Positions 8,687 to 16,971 of a DNA stretch of 64,000 nucleotides are shown here, in pieces. Position 1 is the stretch's first letter. Every line of letters begins with the position of its first letter. This stretch comes from CAVZMO01 sp963776195 (GTDB lineage Bacteria > Nitrospirota > Thermodesulfovibrionia > Thermodesulfovibrionales > SM23-35), in the NCBI GenBank assembly GCA_963776195.1, contig CAVZMO010000022.1:1-64000 (forward strand), given 5' to 3'. A program made the translations under genes and the position numbers. Below the pieces are notes generated by a model. That model was not told the DNA's origin. It ran no database searches and was given only the letters and a program-made list of their open reading frames with translations.

Positions 8687-9832
8687 GTGACACTCTTTAT
8701 GCTGACTTTTTTTCTCCTTTACGGCGGGATGCATCTCTATGCCTTTCTGAAGGCAAAGGCTGCCTTTGCTTTCAGTACAATGACGGGTATCGGGGTTGCC
8801 CTCTTTATGCTGGTCATGATCTGTGCCCCCGTGATCGTCCGATTATCTGAGAAGGCAGATTTTGAAGTTTTTGCCAAAATTGTGTCTTATATCGGCTATA
8901 CATGGTTGGGGATTCTCTTCCTCTTTATTTCAGTTTCAGCAGGTTTAGATCTCTATCGTCTTGTCATATATTCGTGCGGATTGATCCTGAAAAAGGATTT
9001 GGCTTTTCTGACGCTAGGTGCAAAATATGCCTTCTTTATCCCGCTCATTGTTTCTTCGGCGGTTGCAGTGTATGGATATTTCGAGGCGAGAAATATCCAT
9101 ACCGAAACCATATTGATAAAATCAGCTAAAATTCCTGCGGAAGCCGGCAGGCTGAGAATAATCCAGATATCCGATGTACATCTCGGACTGATCGTTCGAG
9201 AGGAAAGATTAAATAGGATCGTCAAAGAGGTGATAAAGGCGAATCCCGATATTCTTGTATCAACCGGCGACCTTGTAGACGGGCAGATCAATAACCTCTC
9301 AGGGCTTGCTGAAATCCTGCGGAATATCAACCCGAGATATGGAAAGTTTGCGATAACCGGTAATCACGAGTTTTATGCAGGACTTCCACAGGCATTGGAT
9401 TTTACGGAAAAGGCCGGATTTAAAATACTGAGAGGTGAAGGGTTGACTGTTGCCGGACTCATTAATATGGCCGGTGTCGATGATCCCCAGGTCAAAGCAT
9501 ACAGCCGTTTCAAAGGAGCTTCGGAAAAAGAACTCCTGTCAGGTATTTCGAACGGGAAATTCACTGTCCTGCTCAAACACCGGCCCCTTATTGATAAGAG
9601 TGCGCTCGGCTTTTTCGATCTGCAGCTCTCGGGTCACGTCCATAAAGGCCAGATATTCCCCTTCAGCCTGATCACGGGCATGTATTATCATCCTATCCAG
9701 GCGGGCTTCGCAGTACTTGCAGGTAATTCTCATTTGTATGTAAGCAGGGGGTCGGGGACATGGGGTCCGCCGATCCGTTTTTTGTCCCCTCCGGAAGTTA
9801 CTGTGATAGATCTTGTGCATGAGGATAAATAG
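8687..9832 (+). CDS. membrane-anchored metallophosphoesterase (YkuE/YaeI-like)
   Basis: The N-terminal 135 residues hold about four hydrophobic segments. A calcineurin-like phosphoesterase domain follows, with all metal-binding blocks: SDVHLG (162-167), GDLVD (194-198), GNHE (225-228) and GHVHKGQ (316-322). The domain most likely binds two divalent metals and hydrolyses a phosphate ester; YkuE/YaeI relatives act on lipid or UDP-lipid substrates at the membrane, so a similar role is inference. I chose GTG at 8687 because AGGA lies 8 bp upstream and the reading frame before it overlaps the exporter gene. An ATG at 8609 in the same frame is possible but would overlap by 67 bp. Confidence 0.85.
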   Translation: MTLFMLTFFLLYGGMHLYAFLKAKAAFAFSTMTGIGVALFMLVMICAPVIVRLSEKADFEVFAKIVSYIGYTWLGILFLFISVSAGLDLYRLVIYSCGLILKKDLAFLTLGAKYAFFIPLIVSSAVAVYGYFEARNIHTETILIKSAKIPAEAGRLRIIQISDVHLGLIVREERLNRIVKEVIKANPDILVSTGDLVDGQINNLSGLAEILRNINPRYGKFAITGNHEFYAGLPQALDFTEKAGFKILRGEGLTVAGLINMAGVDDPQVKAYSRFKGASEKELLSGISNGKFTVLLKHRPLIDKSALGFFDLQLSGHVHKGQIFPFSLITGMYYHPIQAGFAVLAGNSHLYVSRGSGTWGPPIRFLSPPEVTVIDLVHEDK

Positions 9833-9865
9833 CGGCCCTACTATGTTTTTCTTTCAGTGCTGTTT

Positions 9866-9871
9866 TACAAT
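9866..9871 (+). promoter_or_regulatory. -10 box giving a probably leaderless activator mRNA
   Basis: TACAAT ends only 5 nt before the ATG at 9877, which would put the transcription start at or next to the start codon. There is no Shine-Dalgarno sequence. The duplicated gene at 14711 has TAAAAT (14700-14705) at the identical 5-nt distance, which supports the reading. Confidence 0.5.
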
Positions 9872-9876
9872 ACTGT

Positions 9877-11166
9877 ATGCGTAATATATTAGTCATCTCC
9901 GATGAGGCGAGAGGGATAGCCGCATTATTTAAGTCGACCAACAAAAAAGATTTAAAGCAGAAAGGCATCTCTATCGGTATCGATCCGGTCAATCCCTTGA
10001 AATATGATATAGTGTTCCTCGATCTCGACATTCATGGCTGGCAGAAAAAGCTGCTGGATTTCCGGCAGCGAATGCCCGTCATCGCCTTTTCAAAATCTGA
10101 TGTGAAAAAAGCTGTTGAGGCCATGAAATTGGGTGCGACCGATTTTCTTGAAAAGCCGCTTACCCACGAAGTATTGACCGCCATAATAAGCAGACACAAG
10201 AGAAGGATACTTAATCATGTGTCCGGTTTTGATGAAACGATGGGCACCAGCGGGTTAATACAGGAGGTTTTTGGTCTGATCAAAAAGGCTGCGGCGAGTG
10301 AGAGCAATGTCTTGATTACGGGGGAAAGCGGTACGGGGAAGGAACTTGTCGCAAGGGCCATTCATAAATGGAGTCCGAGATATGAGAAGTCCTTTGCCGT
10401 AATAAACTGCAGTGCTATCCCCGATACCCTCCTTGAATCGGAGCTCTTCGGTTTCGAAAAAGGGGCCTTTACCGGTGCAAATTATACAAAAAAAGGACTC
10501 CTCGAATTTGCAGACCGCGGTACCGTGTTTTTTGATGAGATCGGAGATGTTTCTCCCTTATTCCAGGTAAAGATCCTGAGAGTCATACAGGAAGGCGAAG
10601 TTATGCGAATAGGAGGAGCGCAGCCTATAAAGGTTAATCTGAGAATCATTTCGGCCACAAATAGAGACCTTATTATCGCCTGTAAAAAAGGCAACTTCCG
10701 CGAAGACCTTTTTTACCGGCTGAACGTTATCAATATCCATCTCCCGCCTTTGAGAAACAGAATTGAGGACATACCGTTGTTGATAGAGCATTTTATAGAA
10801 AAACACGCACGTAAGAGGAAAGACCTTTTGATGAAAGGTATAAGTGATGAAGCTATGGATGTCCTCAGGAATTATTCATACCCCGGCAATATAAGAGAAT
10901 TGGAGAATATTATTGAACACGCGATATCTTTTGCAAACAGTCCTAAAATATTACCTGGCGATCTGCCGTCCCATTTGATGCAGGTGCTTTCCCAAAGGGT
11001 CACTCCTTCGCCCAGATTAAAAGAAACACTGAGAAATGTTGAAAAAGAATTGATATGGTCCGCCTTACAAAAATCAGGCGGTAATATATCAAAGGCGGCC
11101 CTGGCACTGGGCATACACAGACAACATCTCCAGAGAAAATTAAAAAGCCTGAAAATAGAAACATAA
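9877..11166 (+). CDS. sigma-54-dependent response regulator, module copy 1
   Basis: A 429-residue NtrC-type activator. The N-terminal receiver-like domain (1-105) has acidic residues at 9-10, a probable phospho-acceptor Asp49 in VFLDLD, and Lys93 in LEKP. The AAA+ domain has Walker A GESGTGKE (149-156), the sigma-54-contacting GAFTGA loop (196-201) and Walker B FFDEIGD (218-224). The C-terminal Fis-type helix-turn-helix is at 403-423. It lies just upstream of a sigma-54 promoter (11303-11317) driving the GntR/TSUP genes, so it most likely activates them. No sensor kinase gene is adjacent. A paralogue lies at 14711-16009. Confidence 0.93.
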   Translation: MRNILVISDEARGIAALFKSTNKKDLKQKGISIGIDPVNPLKYDIVFLDLDIHGWQKKLLDFRQRMPVIAFSKSDVKKAVEAMKLGATDFLEKPLTHEVLTAIISRHKRRILNHVSGFDETMGTSGLIQEVFGLIKKAAASESNVLITGESGTGKELVARAIHKWSPRYEKSFAVINCSAIPDTLLESELFGFEKGAFTGANYTKKGLLEFADRGTVFFDEIGDVSPLFQVKILRVIQEGEVMRIGGAQPIKVNLRIISATNRDLIIACKKGNFREDLFYRLNVINIHLPPLRNRIEDIPLLIEHFIEKHARKRKDLLMKGISDEAMDVLRNYSYPGNIRELENIIEHAISFANSPKILPGDLPSHLMQVLSQRVTPSPRLKETLRNVEKELIWSALQKSGGNISKAALALGIHRQHLQRKLKSLKIET

Positions 11167-11302
11167 AGTTTCTCTGCAACAAATTATTACACTCCACACC
11201 ACAAGCCGAAAAATGTATAATTACAGGTTTTACTGCACCATAATGTTGCCAATTTTATTCTAATAAATATATTTCCGTCTAAATATCAATAAGTTATATG
11301 AA

Positions 11303-11317
11303 TGGCACACCTATTGC
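11303..11317 (+). promoter_or_regulatory. sigma-54 (-24/-12) promoter, module copy 1
   Basis: TGGCAC (11303-11308), five bases, then TTGC (11314-11317) match the RpoN consensus exactly in the two conserved blocks. The 15 bases AAATATCAATAAGTT at 11281-11295 recur immediately upstream of the second module's promoter. The site is 41 bp before the GntR start and 136 bp after the activator gene. Confidence 0.85.
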
Positions 11318-11357
11318 GTATTAGTGAAAAGTTATAAAGATATGAAGTAATAAGCAT

Positions 11358-12095
11358 ATGAAGATTGAGAGAACCATAGACAGAGAGAGCAAGCTGAAAC
11401 TATATGTTCAGATTTATACCATTATTAAAGAAAAGATAGAAAGCAGTGAATGGCCTGCAGGCACCCAGATACCTACAGAAGATGAGCTCTGCAAGACCTA
11501 CGATGTGAGCAAGGTCACCGTCAGAGAAGCTATCCAGGAACTGGCAAGAGAAGGTTACCTGAAAAGACAGCAAGGAAAAGGCACATTTGTTCTGTATTCC
11601 GTCCCACACCTGGGTTTGGCGATGAGAACGAGATTGACAGGCGTTATAAATGGGGGGGGGGTGACATTAAGAAAAGAGATAATAGAAAGAGAAATAAGAG
11701 AGCCTTCAGAGGATATCAAATCGATATTACAGACAACGGAAAAAATATATTATGTCCTTTGTAAACAATATGTGAATGAAGATTTATCTGTTCTCGAAGA
11801 GATTTTTTCCCCATTATTTACGTTTCTTACCATAGATGATGAGGATATCCGTTACAAATCTTTTCTTGAACTCATGGAGGAGAAAGGGACAAAAAAAATA
11901 TCCAGGGTCACGCAGACCGTTGAGGTGGCTCTATTAAAAAGGGATGTGGCAGTTAGTCTCGACTTGAAAGAAGGTTCTTGTGCAATGGTGGTCGGCAGAA
12001 TTTTTTTCGGGTCGGACGGGAGTCCTCTCGCTTATTTGAGATGTGTATTGAGCGCCGGCAATAAGGTCAAGATGGAATTTGAAAGGATTAAATGA
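11358..12095 (+). CDS. GntR/HutC-family transcriptional regulator, module copy 1
   Basis: A 245-residue regulator. The N-terminal winged helix (about 10-80) includes the GntR signature IPTEDELCKTYDVSKVTVREA, and a UTRA-type effector domain (about 95-240) should bind a small ligand. It is the first gene behind the sigma-54 promoter and is followed after 31 bp by the TSUP gene, so it may tune the operon by ligand. The ligand is unknown. The run of Gs at 11653-11660 (encoding GGG) is a possible slippage site but the frame is intact. A diverged copy lies at 16197-16940. Confidence 0.9.
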   Translation: MKIERTIDRESKLKLYVQIYTIIKEKIESSEWPAGTQIPTEDELCKTYDVSKVTVREAIQELAREGYLKRQQGKGTFVLYSVPHLGLAMRTRLTGVINGGGVTLRKEIIEREIREPSEDIKSILQTTEKIYYVLCKQYVNEDLSVLEEIFSPLFTFLTIDDEDIRYKSFLELMEEKGTKKISRVTQTVEVALLKRDVAVSLDLKEGSCAMVVGRIFFGSDGSPLAYLRCVLSAGNKVKMEFERIK

Positions 12096-12126
12096 CAGAA
12101 GGAATAAAACAAAAGGAGGGTATGAG

Positions 12127-13383
12127 ATGAGTTTTCCCAGACAGATGTATGAATTTCTAAAAGCGGCGAGTGTAGCTCATGCCAGGTGGGATTATGAGGT
12201 TTCGATGAGCATTATCAAGAATCGAAAGAAACTCTTAATTCTTCTGGTTCTTCTTCTGCCGATACTGGGTATTTCATTGTTACAGGCAGCCGATATGATT
12301 GGGAGTAAGACCGCATATGCGCCTGCTCACTATTCGAACATGATATTCATGGTTTCGATAGCGGTGGGTCTGGCGGCGGGTCTCATCACGGGATGCATCG
12401 GTGCCGGAGGCGGCTTTATCATAACACCGGCGCTTATGGCGGCTGGTGTTAAGGGTATCCTTGCAGTCGGGACCGACGTGTTCCACATCTTTGCTAAGGC
12501 GATAATGGGAACAACGGTCCACAGAAAACTCGGCAATGTGTCTGTCAAACTGGCGATCGCGTTCCTTGTAGGGTCCAGCGGGGGTACTTTTATCGGCGGC
12601 TGGATAAATAAAACACTCTACAACAAAGACCCCTTATTGAGTGAGGCCTTTATCAGTACGGTTTATGCAGTATTGCTGGGCTTCCTCGGTACCTATGCCA
12701 TGATAGATTTTATCAAGTCAACGAGGAAACAGGCGGGCGGCGAAGGCGGCGGGCACGACGCCCATGGCGGGCCTGCAGGTATGACCTCTTTGTCAATTAG
12801 CCTGCAGAAGATCAATATCCCTCCGATGATCACCTTTGACGAGGACTTCGGCGGAAGAAGGATCTCCTGGCTCTTTGTCGCAATGGGTGGCCTAGTAGTG
12901 GGCGCTTTAGCGTCGATTATGGGAGTAGGCGGCGGTTTTGTCACCTTCCCGATGTTTGTTTACATCTTCGGCGTTTCAACTGCTACGACGGTTGGTACGG
13001 ATATCCTCCAGATCATCTTCACCGCGGGTCTCGCATCCATAGTTCAGTATGCCATTTACGGCTATGTCTTCTATACGCTCGCAATGGGTATGCTCATCGG
13101 TTCACTGATCGGCATCCAGGTCGGCGCGCTCACGACAAAAGTCGTTAAGGGAATACACATCAGGGGGTTTTATGCCATGTCGATCATCGCCGGTTTTATC
13201 AACAGGGCCTCAACCCTGCCGAAGAAGATGACCGAGCTTGAATATATCAAGATGTCGCCGTCTGTTACTTCGAATATAGAATTTGTCGGGAATATCTTCT
13301 TCTGGATTGTTGTCGGGTTCTTCGGCGTTTGGGTCATCAGCAAGTTCTTTGTGAACATCGGAAAATTGAGAGAGGAGGGATAG
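12127..13383 (+). CDS. TSUP (TauE/SafE) transporter, module copy 1
   Basis: A 418-residue inner-membrane protein of the sulfite exporter TauE/SafE family. It has two TSUP halves, each with its glycine motif: GCIGAGGGFIITPALM in the first and GVGGGFVTFPMFVYIFG in the second. A glycine- and histidine-rich cytoplasmic linker (GGEGGGHDAHGG) lies between them. About 30 residues of amphipathic N-terminus precede the first helix. The start at 12127 follows GGAGGG; an upstream ATG at 12079 would overlap the GntR gene. Family members export sulfite, sulfoacetate or related organic anions. That is the best guess here, given the sigma-54 setting. It is nearly identical to the copy at 16972. Confidence 0.92.
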   Translation: MSFPRQMYEFLKAASVAHARWDYEVSMSIIKNRKKLLILLVLLLPILGISLLQAADMIGSKTAYAPAHYSNMIFMVSIAVGLAAGLITGCIGAGGGFIITPALMAAGVKGILAVGTDVFHIFAKAIMGTTVHRKLGNVSVKLAIAFLVGSSGGTFIGGWINKTLYNKDPLLSEAFISTVYAVLLGFLGTYAMIDFIKSTRKQAGGEGGGHDAHGGPAGMTSLSISLQKINIPPMITFDEDFGGRRISWLFVAMGGLVVGALASIMGVGGGFVTFPMFVYIFGVSTATTVGTDILQIIFTAGLASIVQYAIYGYVFYTLAMGMLIGSLIGIQVGALTTKVVKGIHIRGFYAMSIIAGFINRASTLPKKMTELEYIKMSPSVTSNIEFVGNIFFWIVVGFFGVWVISKFFVNIGKLREEG

Positions 13384-13385
13384 AA

Positions 13386-14153
13386 ATGGCACAAGCAAAG
13401 AAACATATGGGTTTCGGGATAATCATGGCCATATCCTTTTGGGTAGTACTGTTTCTGATGTTCTCGAATATTTTCCCTAAGACGAAAGAAGGGAACCCTC
13501 AGAACGGATTAGAGTGGGCCGACGAGATGTTCAACCAGCTCGCGAAGGGCTCGTCGTATTTTATCCCCAAAGTGGCAAAGAGCAATGAGAAGTTTATGGG
13601 CAAGATGTTTACCGTCAGCATCAATGTGGGTAAGCCTGAGGATAAGCCGGGGGAGGGTGAAAAAAGGGCTGAACGGGCCTCCAAGCTGTTCACTGCTAAC
13701 CCTGGCGCTAAAGCAGAGGTCCAGGGGACGACATTAAAGATCGAAGGAGACCTTGGTTTGGTACTGAAGGCAGCGTTAGATGATGCAGATATAATGTTTA
13801 AAAACGAAGGTGACAAGATCAAGGCCAAATACGCAGAAGCGATGGCAACCGATGATGTGAAACAGATGTTCAGGCAGTGGAATAATGTCTTACCCAAGAT
13901 AGACAAGGCCTTCAAGAAGGAAGGAAAGATCGAAGATGCCAAGATAGTCTCCGATGTCACCAAGAAGGCGATCGAGACGGCATACAATTTCTATAAAGTT
14001 GATGCAGTAAAGGTGAAAGAAAAGGCCGGTTTGATGACGTTCCTGCTGGTCTTTTATGTGTTCTATACGTTGTGGTGGGGCTTTGCGATCTTCTTCATCT
14101 TTGAGGGCATAGGGCTCACCATGACAAAGGCCAAAGTAAAGAAGGAAGTCTAA
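13386..14153 (+). CDS. two-TM membrane protein of unknown function, module copy 1
   Basis: A 255-residue protein I do not recognise. One helix near the N-terminus (about 10-28) and one near the C-terminus (about 215-240, with the sequence FYVFYTLWWGFAIFF) enclose a soluble domain of about 185 residues. That domain is rich in Lys/Glu/Asp and contains KEEGKIEDAK-like helices. The start follows the TSUP stop by 2 bp with GGAGGG upstream, so the two are tightly coupled. It sits between the transporter and UspA in both module copies, which suggests a transporter accessory or sensor subunit (inference). Confidence 0.8.
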   Translation: MAQAKKHMGFGIIMAISFWVVLFLMFSNIFPKTKEGNPQNGLEWADEMFNQLAKGSSYFIPKVAKSNEKFMGKMFTVSINVGKPEDKPGEGEKRAERASKLFTANPGAKAEVQGTTLKIEGDLGLVLKAALDDADIMFKNEGDKIKAKYAEAMATDDVKQMFRQWNNVLPKIDKAFKKEGKIEDAKIVSDVTKKAIETAYNFYKVDAVKVKEKAGLMTFLLVFYVFYTLWWGFAIFFIFEGIGLTMTKAKVKKEV

Positions 14154-14163
14154 GGAGGGAAAA

Positions 14164-14598
14164 ATGAAAATACTGGTTCCTGTAGACGGTTCTCAATATT
14201 CAATGGAAGCCGTAAAGGTTGCGCTGGATTATGCCAAAACAAAGGGAGCGGAGATAACGCTTATCACCGTGACCGCTTTTATACCGGGGCTCGACCTTGA
14301 GATCTCTGCCAAAGAATTGGATAGTCTGACAGAGAAGATGAAGCGCAGCGGTGAAGAAATCCTTGAGAAGGCCCAGGCTGTTCTCAAAGCCGACGGCGTA
14401 TCGTCCCGGAGTATTCTCTCTTCATCCGTCTCTGCAGCGGATGAGATTATCGGTGTTGTCGAGAAAGAAAAAACAGACCTTATCATCATAGGGAATCGCG
14501 GCCTTGGAGGTGCAGCAACAAGGTTCTTTATGGGCAGCGTTGCTTCAAAGGTGGTAAGCCATGCACCATGTAATGTTTATGTAGTGAAGACTGCTTAA
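14164..14598 (+). CDS. universal stress protein, module copy 1
   Basis: A 144-residue UspA-domain protein, opening with MKILVPVDGSQYSMEAVKVA and ending with the ATP-binding signature G-N-R-G-L-G-G-A-A-T-R-F-F-M-G-S (about 118-133), then SKVV. This is a single-domain, ATP-binding type Usp, likely a dimer in the cytoplasm. It follows the membrane protein by 10 bp with GGAGG before its start, and is the last gene of the operon before a terminator. A Usp next to a transporter often acts as a nucleotide-dependent regulator; here that is inference. Confidence 0.93.
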   Translation: MKILVPVDGSQYSMEAVKVALDYAKTKGAEITLITVTAFIPGLDLEISAKELDSLTEKMKRSGEEILEKAQAVLKADGVSSRSILSSSVSAADEIIGVVEKEKTDLIIIGNRGLGGAATRFFMGSVASKVVSHAPCNVYVVKTA

Positions 14599-14631
14599 AA
14601 TAGCTTAACCCCTCTCTTCAAATATATTTTA

Positions 14632-14660
14632 AGGGCCTCTCAACGGAGGCCCTCTTCTTT
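14632..14660 (+). terminator. intrinsic terminator of module copy 1
   Basis: An 8-bp stem AGGGCCTC (14632-14639) / GAGGCCCT (14646-14653) with a 6-nt loop, followed by CTTCTTTTG. The second module has a matching terminator at 19469-19499. Confidence 0.85.
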
Positions 14661-14710
14661 TGTGTACAAGAATTTGTCCCTTTTAATGAAATCCTGGTTT
14701 AAAATAAACA

Positions 14711-16009
14711 ATGCATGGGATTCTTGTTATTTCCGATGAAGCGAAAAAGGTGGAAGATTTACTAAGATCAGTTAAAGTCCCTTTTACACGGCGGGGTGTC
14801 AGGCAAAAAGATGTGTCGATCAGCACTGATCCCGCAAGCGCCTGTCAATATGATATAGCCTTTCTGGATCTTGACACGGAAGATTGGCAGAAAAGGATCC
14901 TGGATTTACGGATGCGTATGCCTGTCATAGTCTTTTCTTATGCAAACATAGAAAAAGCCGTTGAAGCTATGAAGCTTGGCGCAAGCGAATTTTTGGCAAA
15001 ACCTCTTTCCGCGGAGATGCTCGAAGAAGTTATCAGACAATATAAAAAAAGGGTACTCAACCATGAGTGTGGCTTTGATGAAACCATAGGTACGAGCGCC
15101 CTGATGCAGGAGGTCTTCGGCCTGATAAAAAAGGCGGCGGTGAGTGAAAGCAATGTCTTAATTACAGGGGAGAGCGGTACGGGTAAAGAGCTTGTGGCGA
15201 GGGCCATTCATAAATGGAGCCCAAGGAAAGGGAAATCATTCGTTACCATCAATTGCAGTGCCATCCCCGACACCCTTCTTGAGTCCGAATTGTTCGGCTT
15301 TGAAAAAGGCGCTTTTACCGGTGCAAATTATACCAAAAAGGGCTTGCTCGAAATTGCCGATGGAGGAACGGTATTCTTTGACGAGATTGGGGACGTATCT
15401 CCGCTCTTCCAGATAAAGATTCTGAGGGTACTGCAGGAAGGCGAAATCATGAGGATCGGGGGTACCCACCAGATGAAAGTTGATATCAGGGTCATCGCTG
15501 CAACAAACAGGGACCTCGGTACGGCCTGCAAGAAAGGTACGGTAAGAGAAGACCTTTTCTATCGCTTGAATGTTATTAATATCGATCTCCCGCCCCTGCG
15601 GAACCGTATGGAAGACATACCTTTCCTCGTTGAACATTTTATAAAAAAACACGCGCCAAAAAGAAAAGACATCTTGATAAAAGGCATCAATGATGAAGCC
15701 ATGGGTCTTCTTACGAACTATCCGTTTCCGGGTAATGTGAGAGAGCTTGAAAATGTCATTGAGCGGGCAATGTCATTTGCGAACGGCCCCTGGATATTGT
15801 CTGCTGACCTGCCGTCATATCTATTAAATATTTCCACGAGAAAAAAGACCGCCACTCCAAAACTTCGGGAAGCTCTTACGGTATACGAAAAAGAATTAAT
15901 TTGGTCCGCGTTGCAGGATTCCAGGGGAAATATTTCGAGAGCAGCTTCACTTCTCGGGATCCACCGTCAGCAACTTCAGAAGAAGTTGAAAGATATGAAA
16001 CTGCAATAA
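14711..16009 (+). CDS. sigma-54-dependent response regulator, module copy 2
   Basis: A 432-residue paralogue of the activator at 9877. The receiver-like domain has Asp53 (FLDLD) and Lys97 (LAKP). The AAA+ domain has Walker A GESGTGKE (153-160), an intact GAFTGA loop and a Walker B FFDEIGD. A Fis-type helix-turn-helix closes the protein. The receiver and the region just before the HTH differ more from copy 1 than the AAA+ core does, so input signal and DNA site may have diverged. A -10-like TAAAAT ends 5 nt before the ATG and no ribosome binding site is visible. It precedes the second sigma-54 promoter. Confidence 0.93.
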   Translation: MHGILVISDEAKKVEDLLRSVKVPFTRRGVRQKDVSISTDPASACQYDIAFLDLDTEDWQKRILDLRMRMPVIVFSYANIEKAVEAMKLGASEFLAKPLSAEMLEEVIRQYKKRVLNHECGFDETIGTSALMQEVFGLIKKAAVSESNVLITGESGTGKELVARAIHKWSPRKGKSFVTINCSAIPDTLLESELFGFEKGAFTGANYTKKGLLEIADGGTVFFDEIGDVSPLFQIKILRVLQEGEIMRIGGTHQMKVDIRVIAATNRDLGTACKKGTVREDLFYRLNVINIDLPPLRNRMEDIPFLVEHFIKKHAPKRKDILIKGINDEAMGLLTNYPFPGNVRELENVIERAMSFANGPWILSADLPSYLLNISTRKKTATPKLREALTVYEKELIWSALQDSRGNISRAASLLGIHRQQLQKKLKDMKLQ

Positions 16010-16141
16010 TAAATTCCACCGCAATTAATTATTGCTTTTTAACCCCATTTATAGCATATTCTTTCCGTTAAATGCATCTAAATATTGCTTTTCGTCTCTA
16101 TAGGGAAAATCTATTTTTATAAATATCAATAAGTTGCAAAA

Positions 16142-16156
16142 TGGCATGTATATTGC
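16142..16156 (+). promoter_or_regulatory. sigma-54 (-24/-12) promoter, module copy 2
   Basis: TGGCAT (16142-16147), five bases, then TTGC (16153-16156). The -24 block differs from copy 1 only in its last base. The same 15-base sequence AAATATCAATAAGTT lies just upstream (16121-16135). The site is 41 bp before the second GntR start, as in copy 1. Confidence 0.82.
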
Positions 16157-16196
16157 TCTCTAGTAAAACATCATAAAGACATGAATTAATAAGCAT

Positions 16197-16940
16197 ATGA
16201 AGATTGAGAAGACAGTAGACAGAGGCAGCAAGGAGAAGCTCTATGTTCAGATATATTCTATCATCCTTGAAAAGATAGAAAGCAGAGAGTGGACTTCCGG
16301 AAACCAGATACCGCCGGAGGATGAACTCTGCAGGATCTATGATGTGAGCAAGGTTACTGTCAGGGAAGCTATTCAGGAATTGGTGAGGGAAGGGTACCTT
16401 ACAAGACATCAGGGCAAGGGGACCTTTGTTGCATATACAGTGCCGCATCTTGGCATTGTCATGAGAACAAGATTATCGGAGAACATGTTTGGAGAGGAGG
16501 TGAAGGTAAGAAGGGAAGTTATAGAAAGAGGTTTCAGGGAAGTCACAAGTGATATTAAAAAAGTTCTTATTACAGAAGATGCGGATATTTATTATATCCT
16601 GAGCAGAAAGATTGTTGATGACGAGCCGTTCAACGAAGAAATATTTGTCCCATCTTTTATCCTTCCCGGGTTGGAAACGGAGGAGGTGCACCAAAAATCG
16701 CTTTACGATCTCATTGAGGAGAAAGGGACAAAGAAGATATTCAGGGTTGTTCAGACCATAGAAATTACGAAGTTACAAAAGGATCCTGCTGTTTTGCTCA
16801 ATGCGATGGAAGGATCATGTGCATTACTTATCAGTAGAATACTCGTCAGTTCGGATGGAAGTCCCATCGCTTATACAAAACTTGTCGGATGTGGAGGGGG
16901 AAGAAATAAGGTTCAGATGGAATTTGAAAGGATTAAATGA
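16197..16940 (+). CDS. GntR/HutC-family transcriptional regulator, module copy 2
   Basis: A 247-residue paralogue of the regulator at 11358. The winged-helix DNA-binding half is well conserved (DELCRIYDVSKVTVREAIQEL), while the UTRA ligand-binding half has many changes. A reasonable inference is that both bind similar DNA but sense different ligands, or that one copy is relaxing. Its start context (AATAAGCATATGAAGATTGA) is the same as in copy 1. It is followed after 31 bp by the second TSUP gene. Confidence 0.9.
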   Translation: MKIEKTVDRGSKEKLYVQIYSIILEKIESREWTSGNQIPPEDELCRIYDVSKVTVREAIQELVREGYLTRHQGKGTFVAYTVPHLGIVMRTRLSENMFGEEVKVRREVIERGFREVTSDIKKVLITEDADIYYILSRKIVDDEPFNEEIFVPSFILPGLETEEVHQKSLYDLIEEKGTKKIFRVVQTIEITKLQKDPAVLLNAMEGSCALLISRILVSSDGSPIAYTKLVGCGGGRNKVQMEFERIK

Positions 16941-16971
16941 CGGAAGGAATAAAACAAAAGGAGGGTATGAG

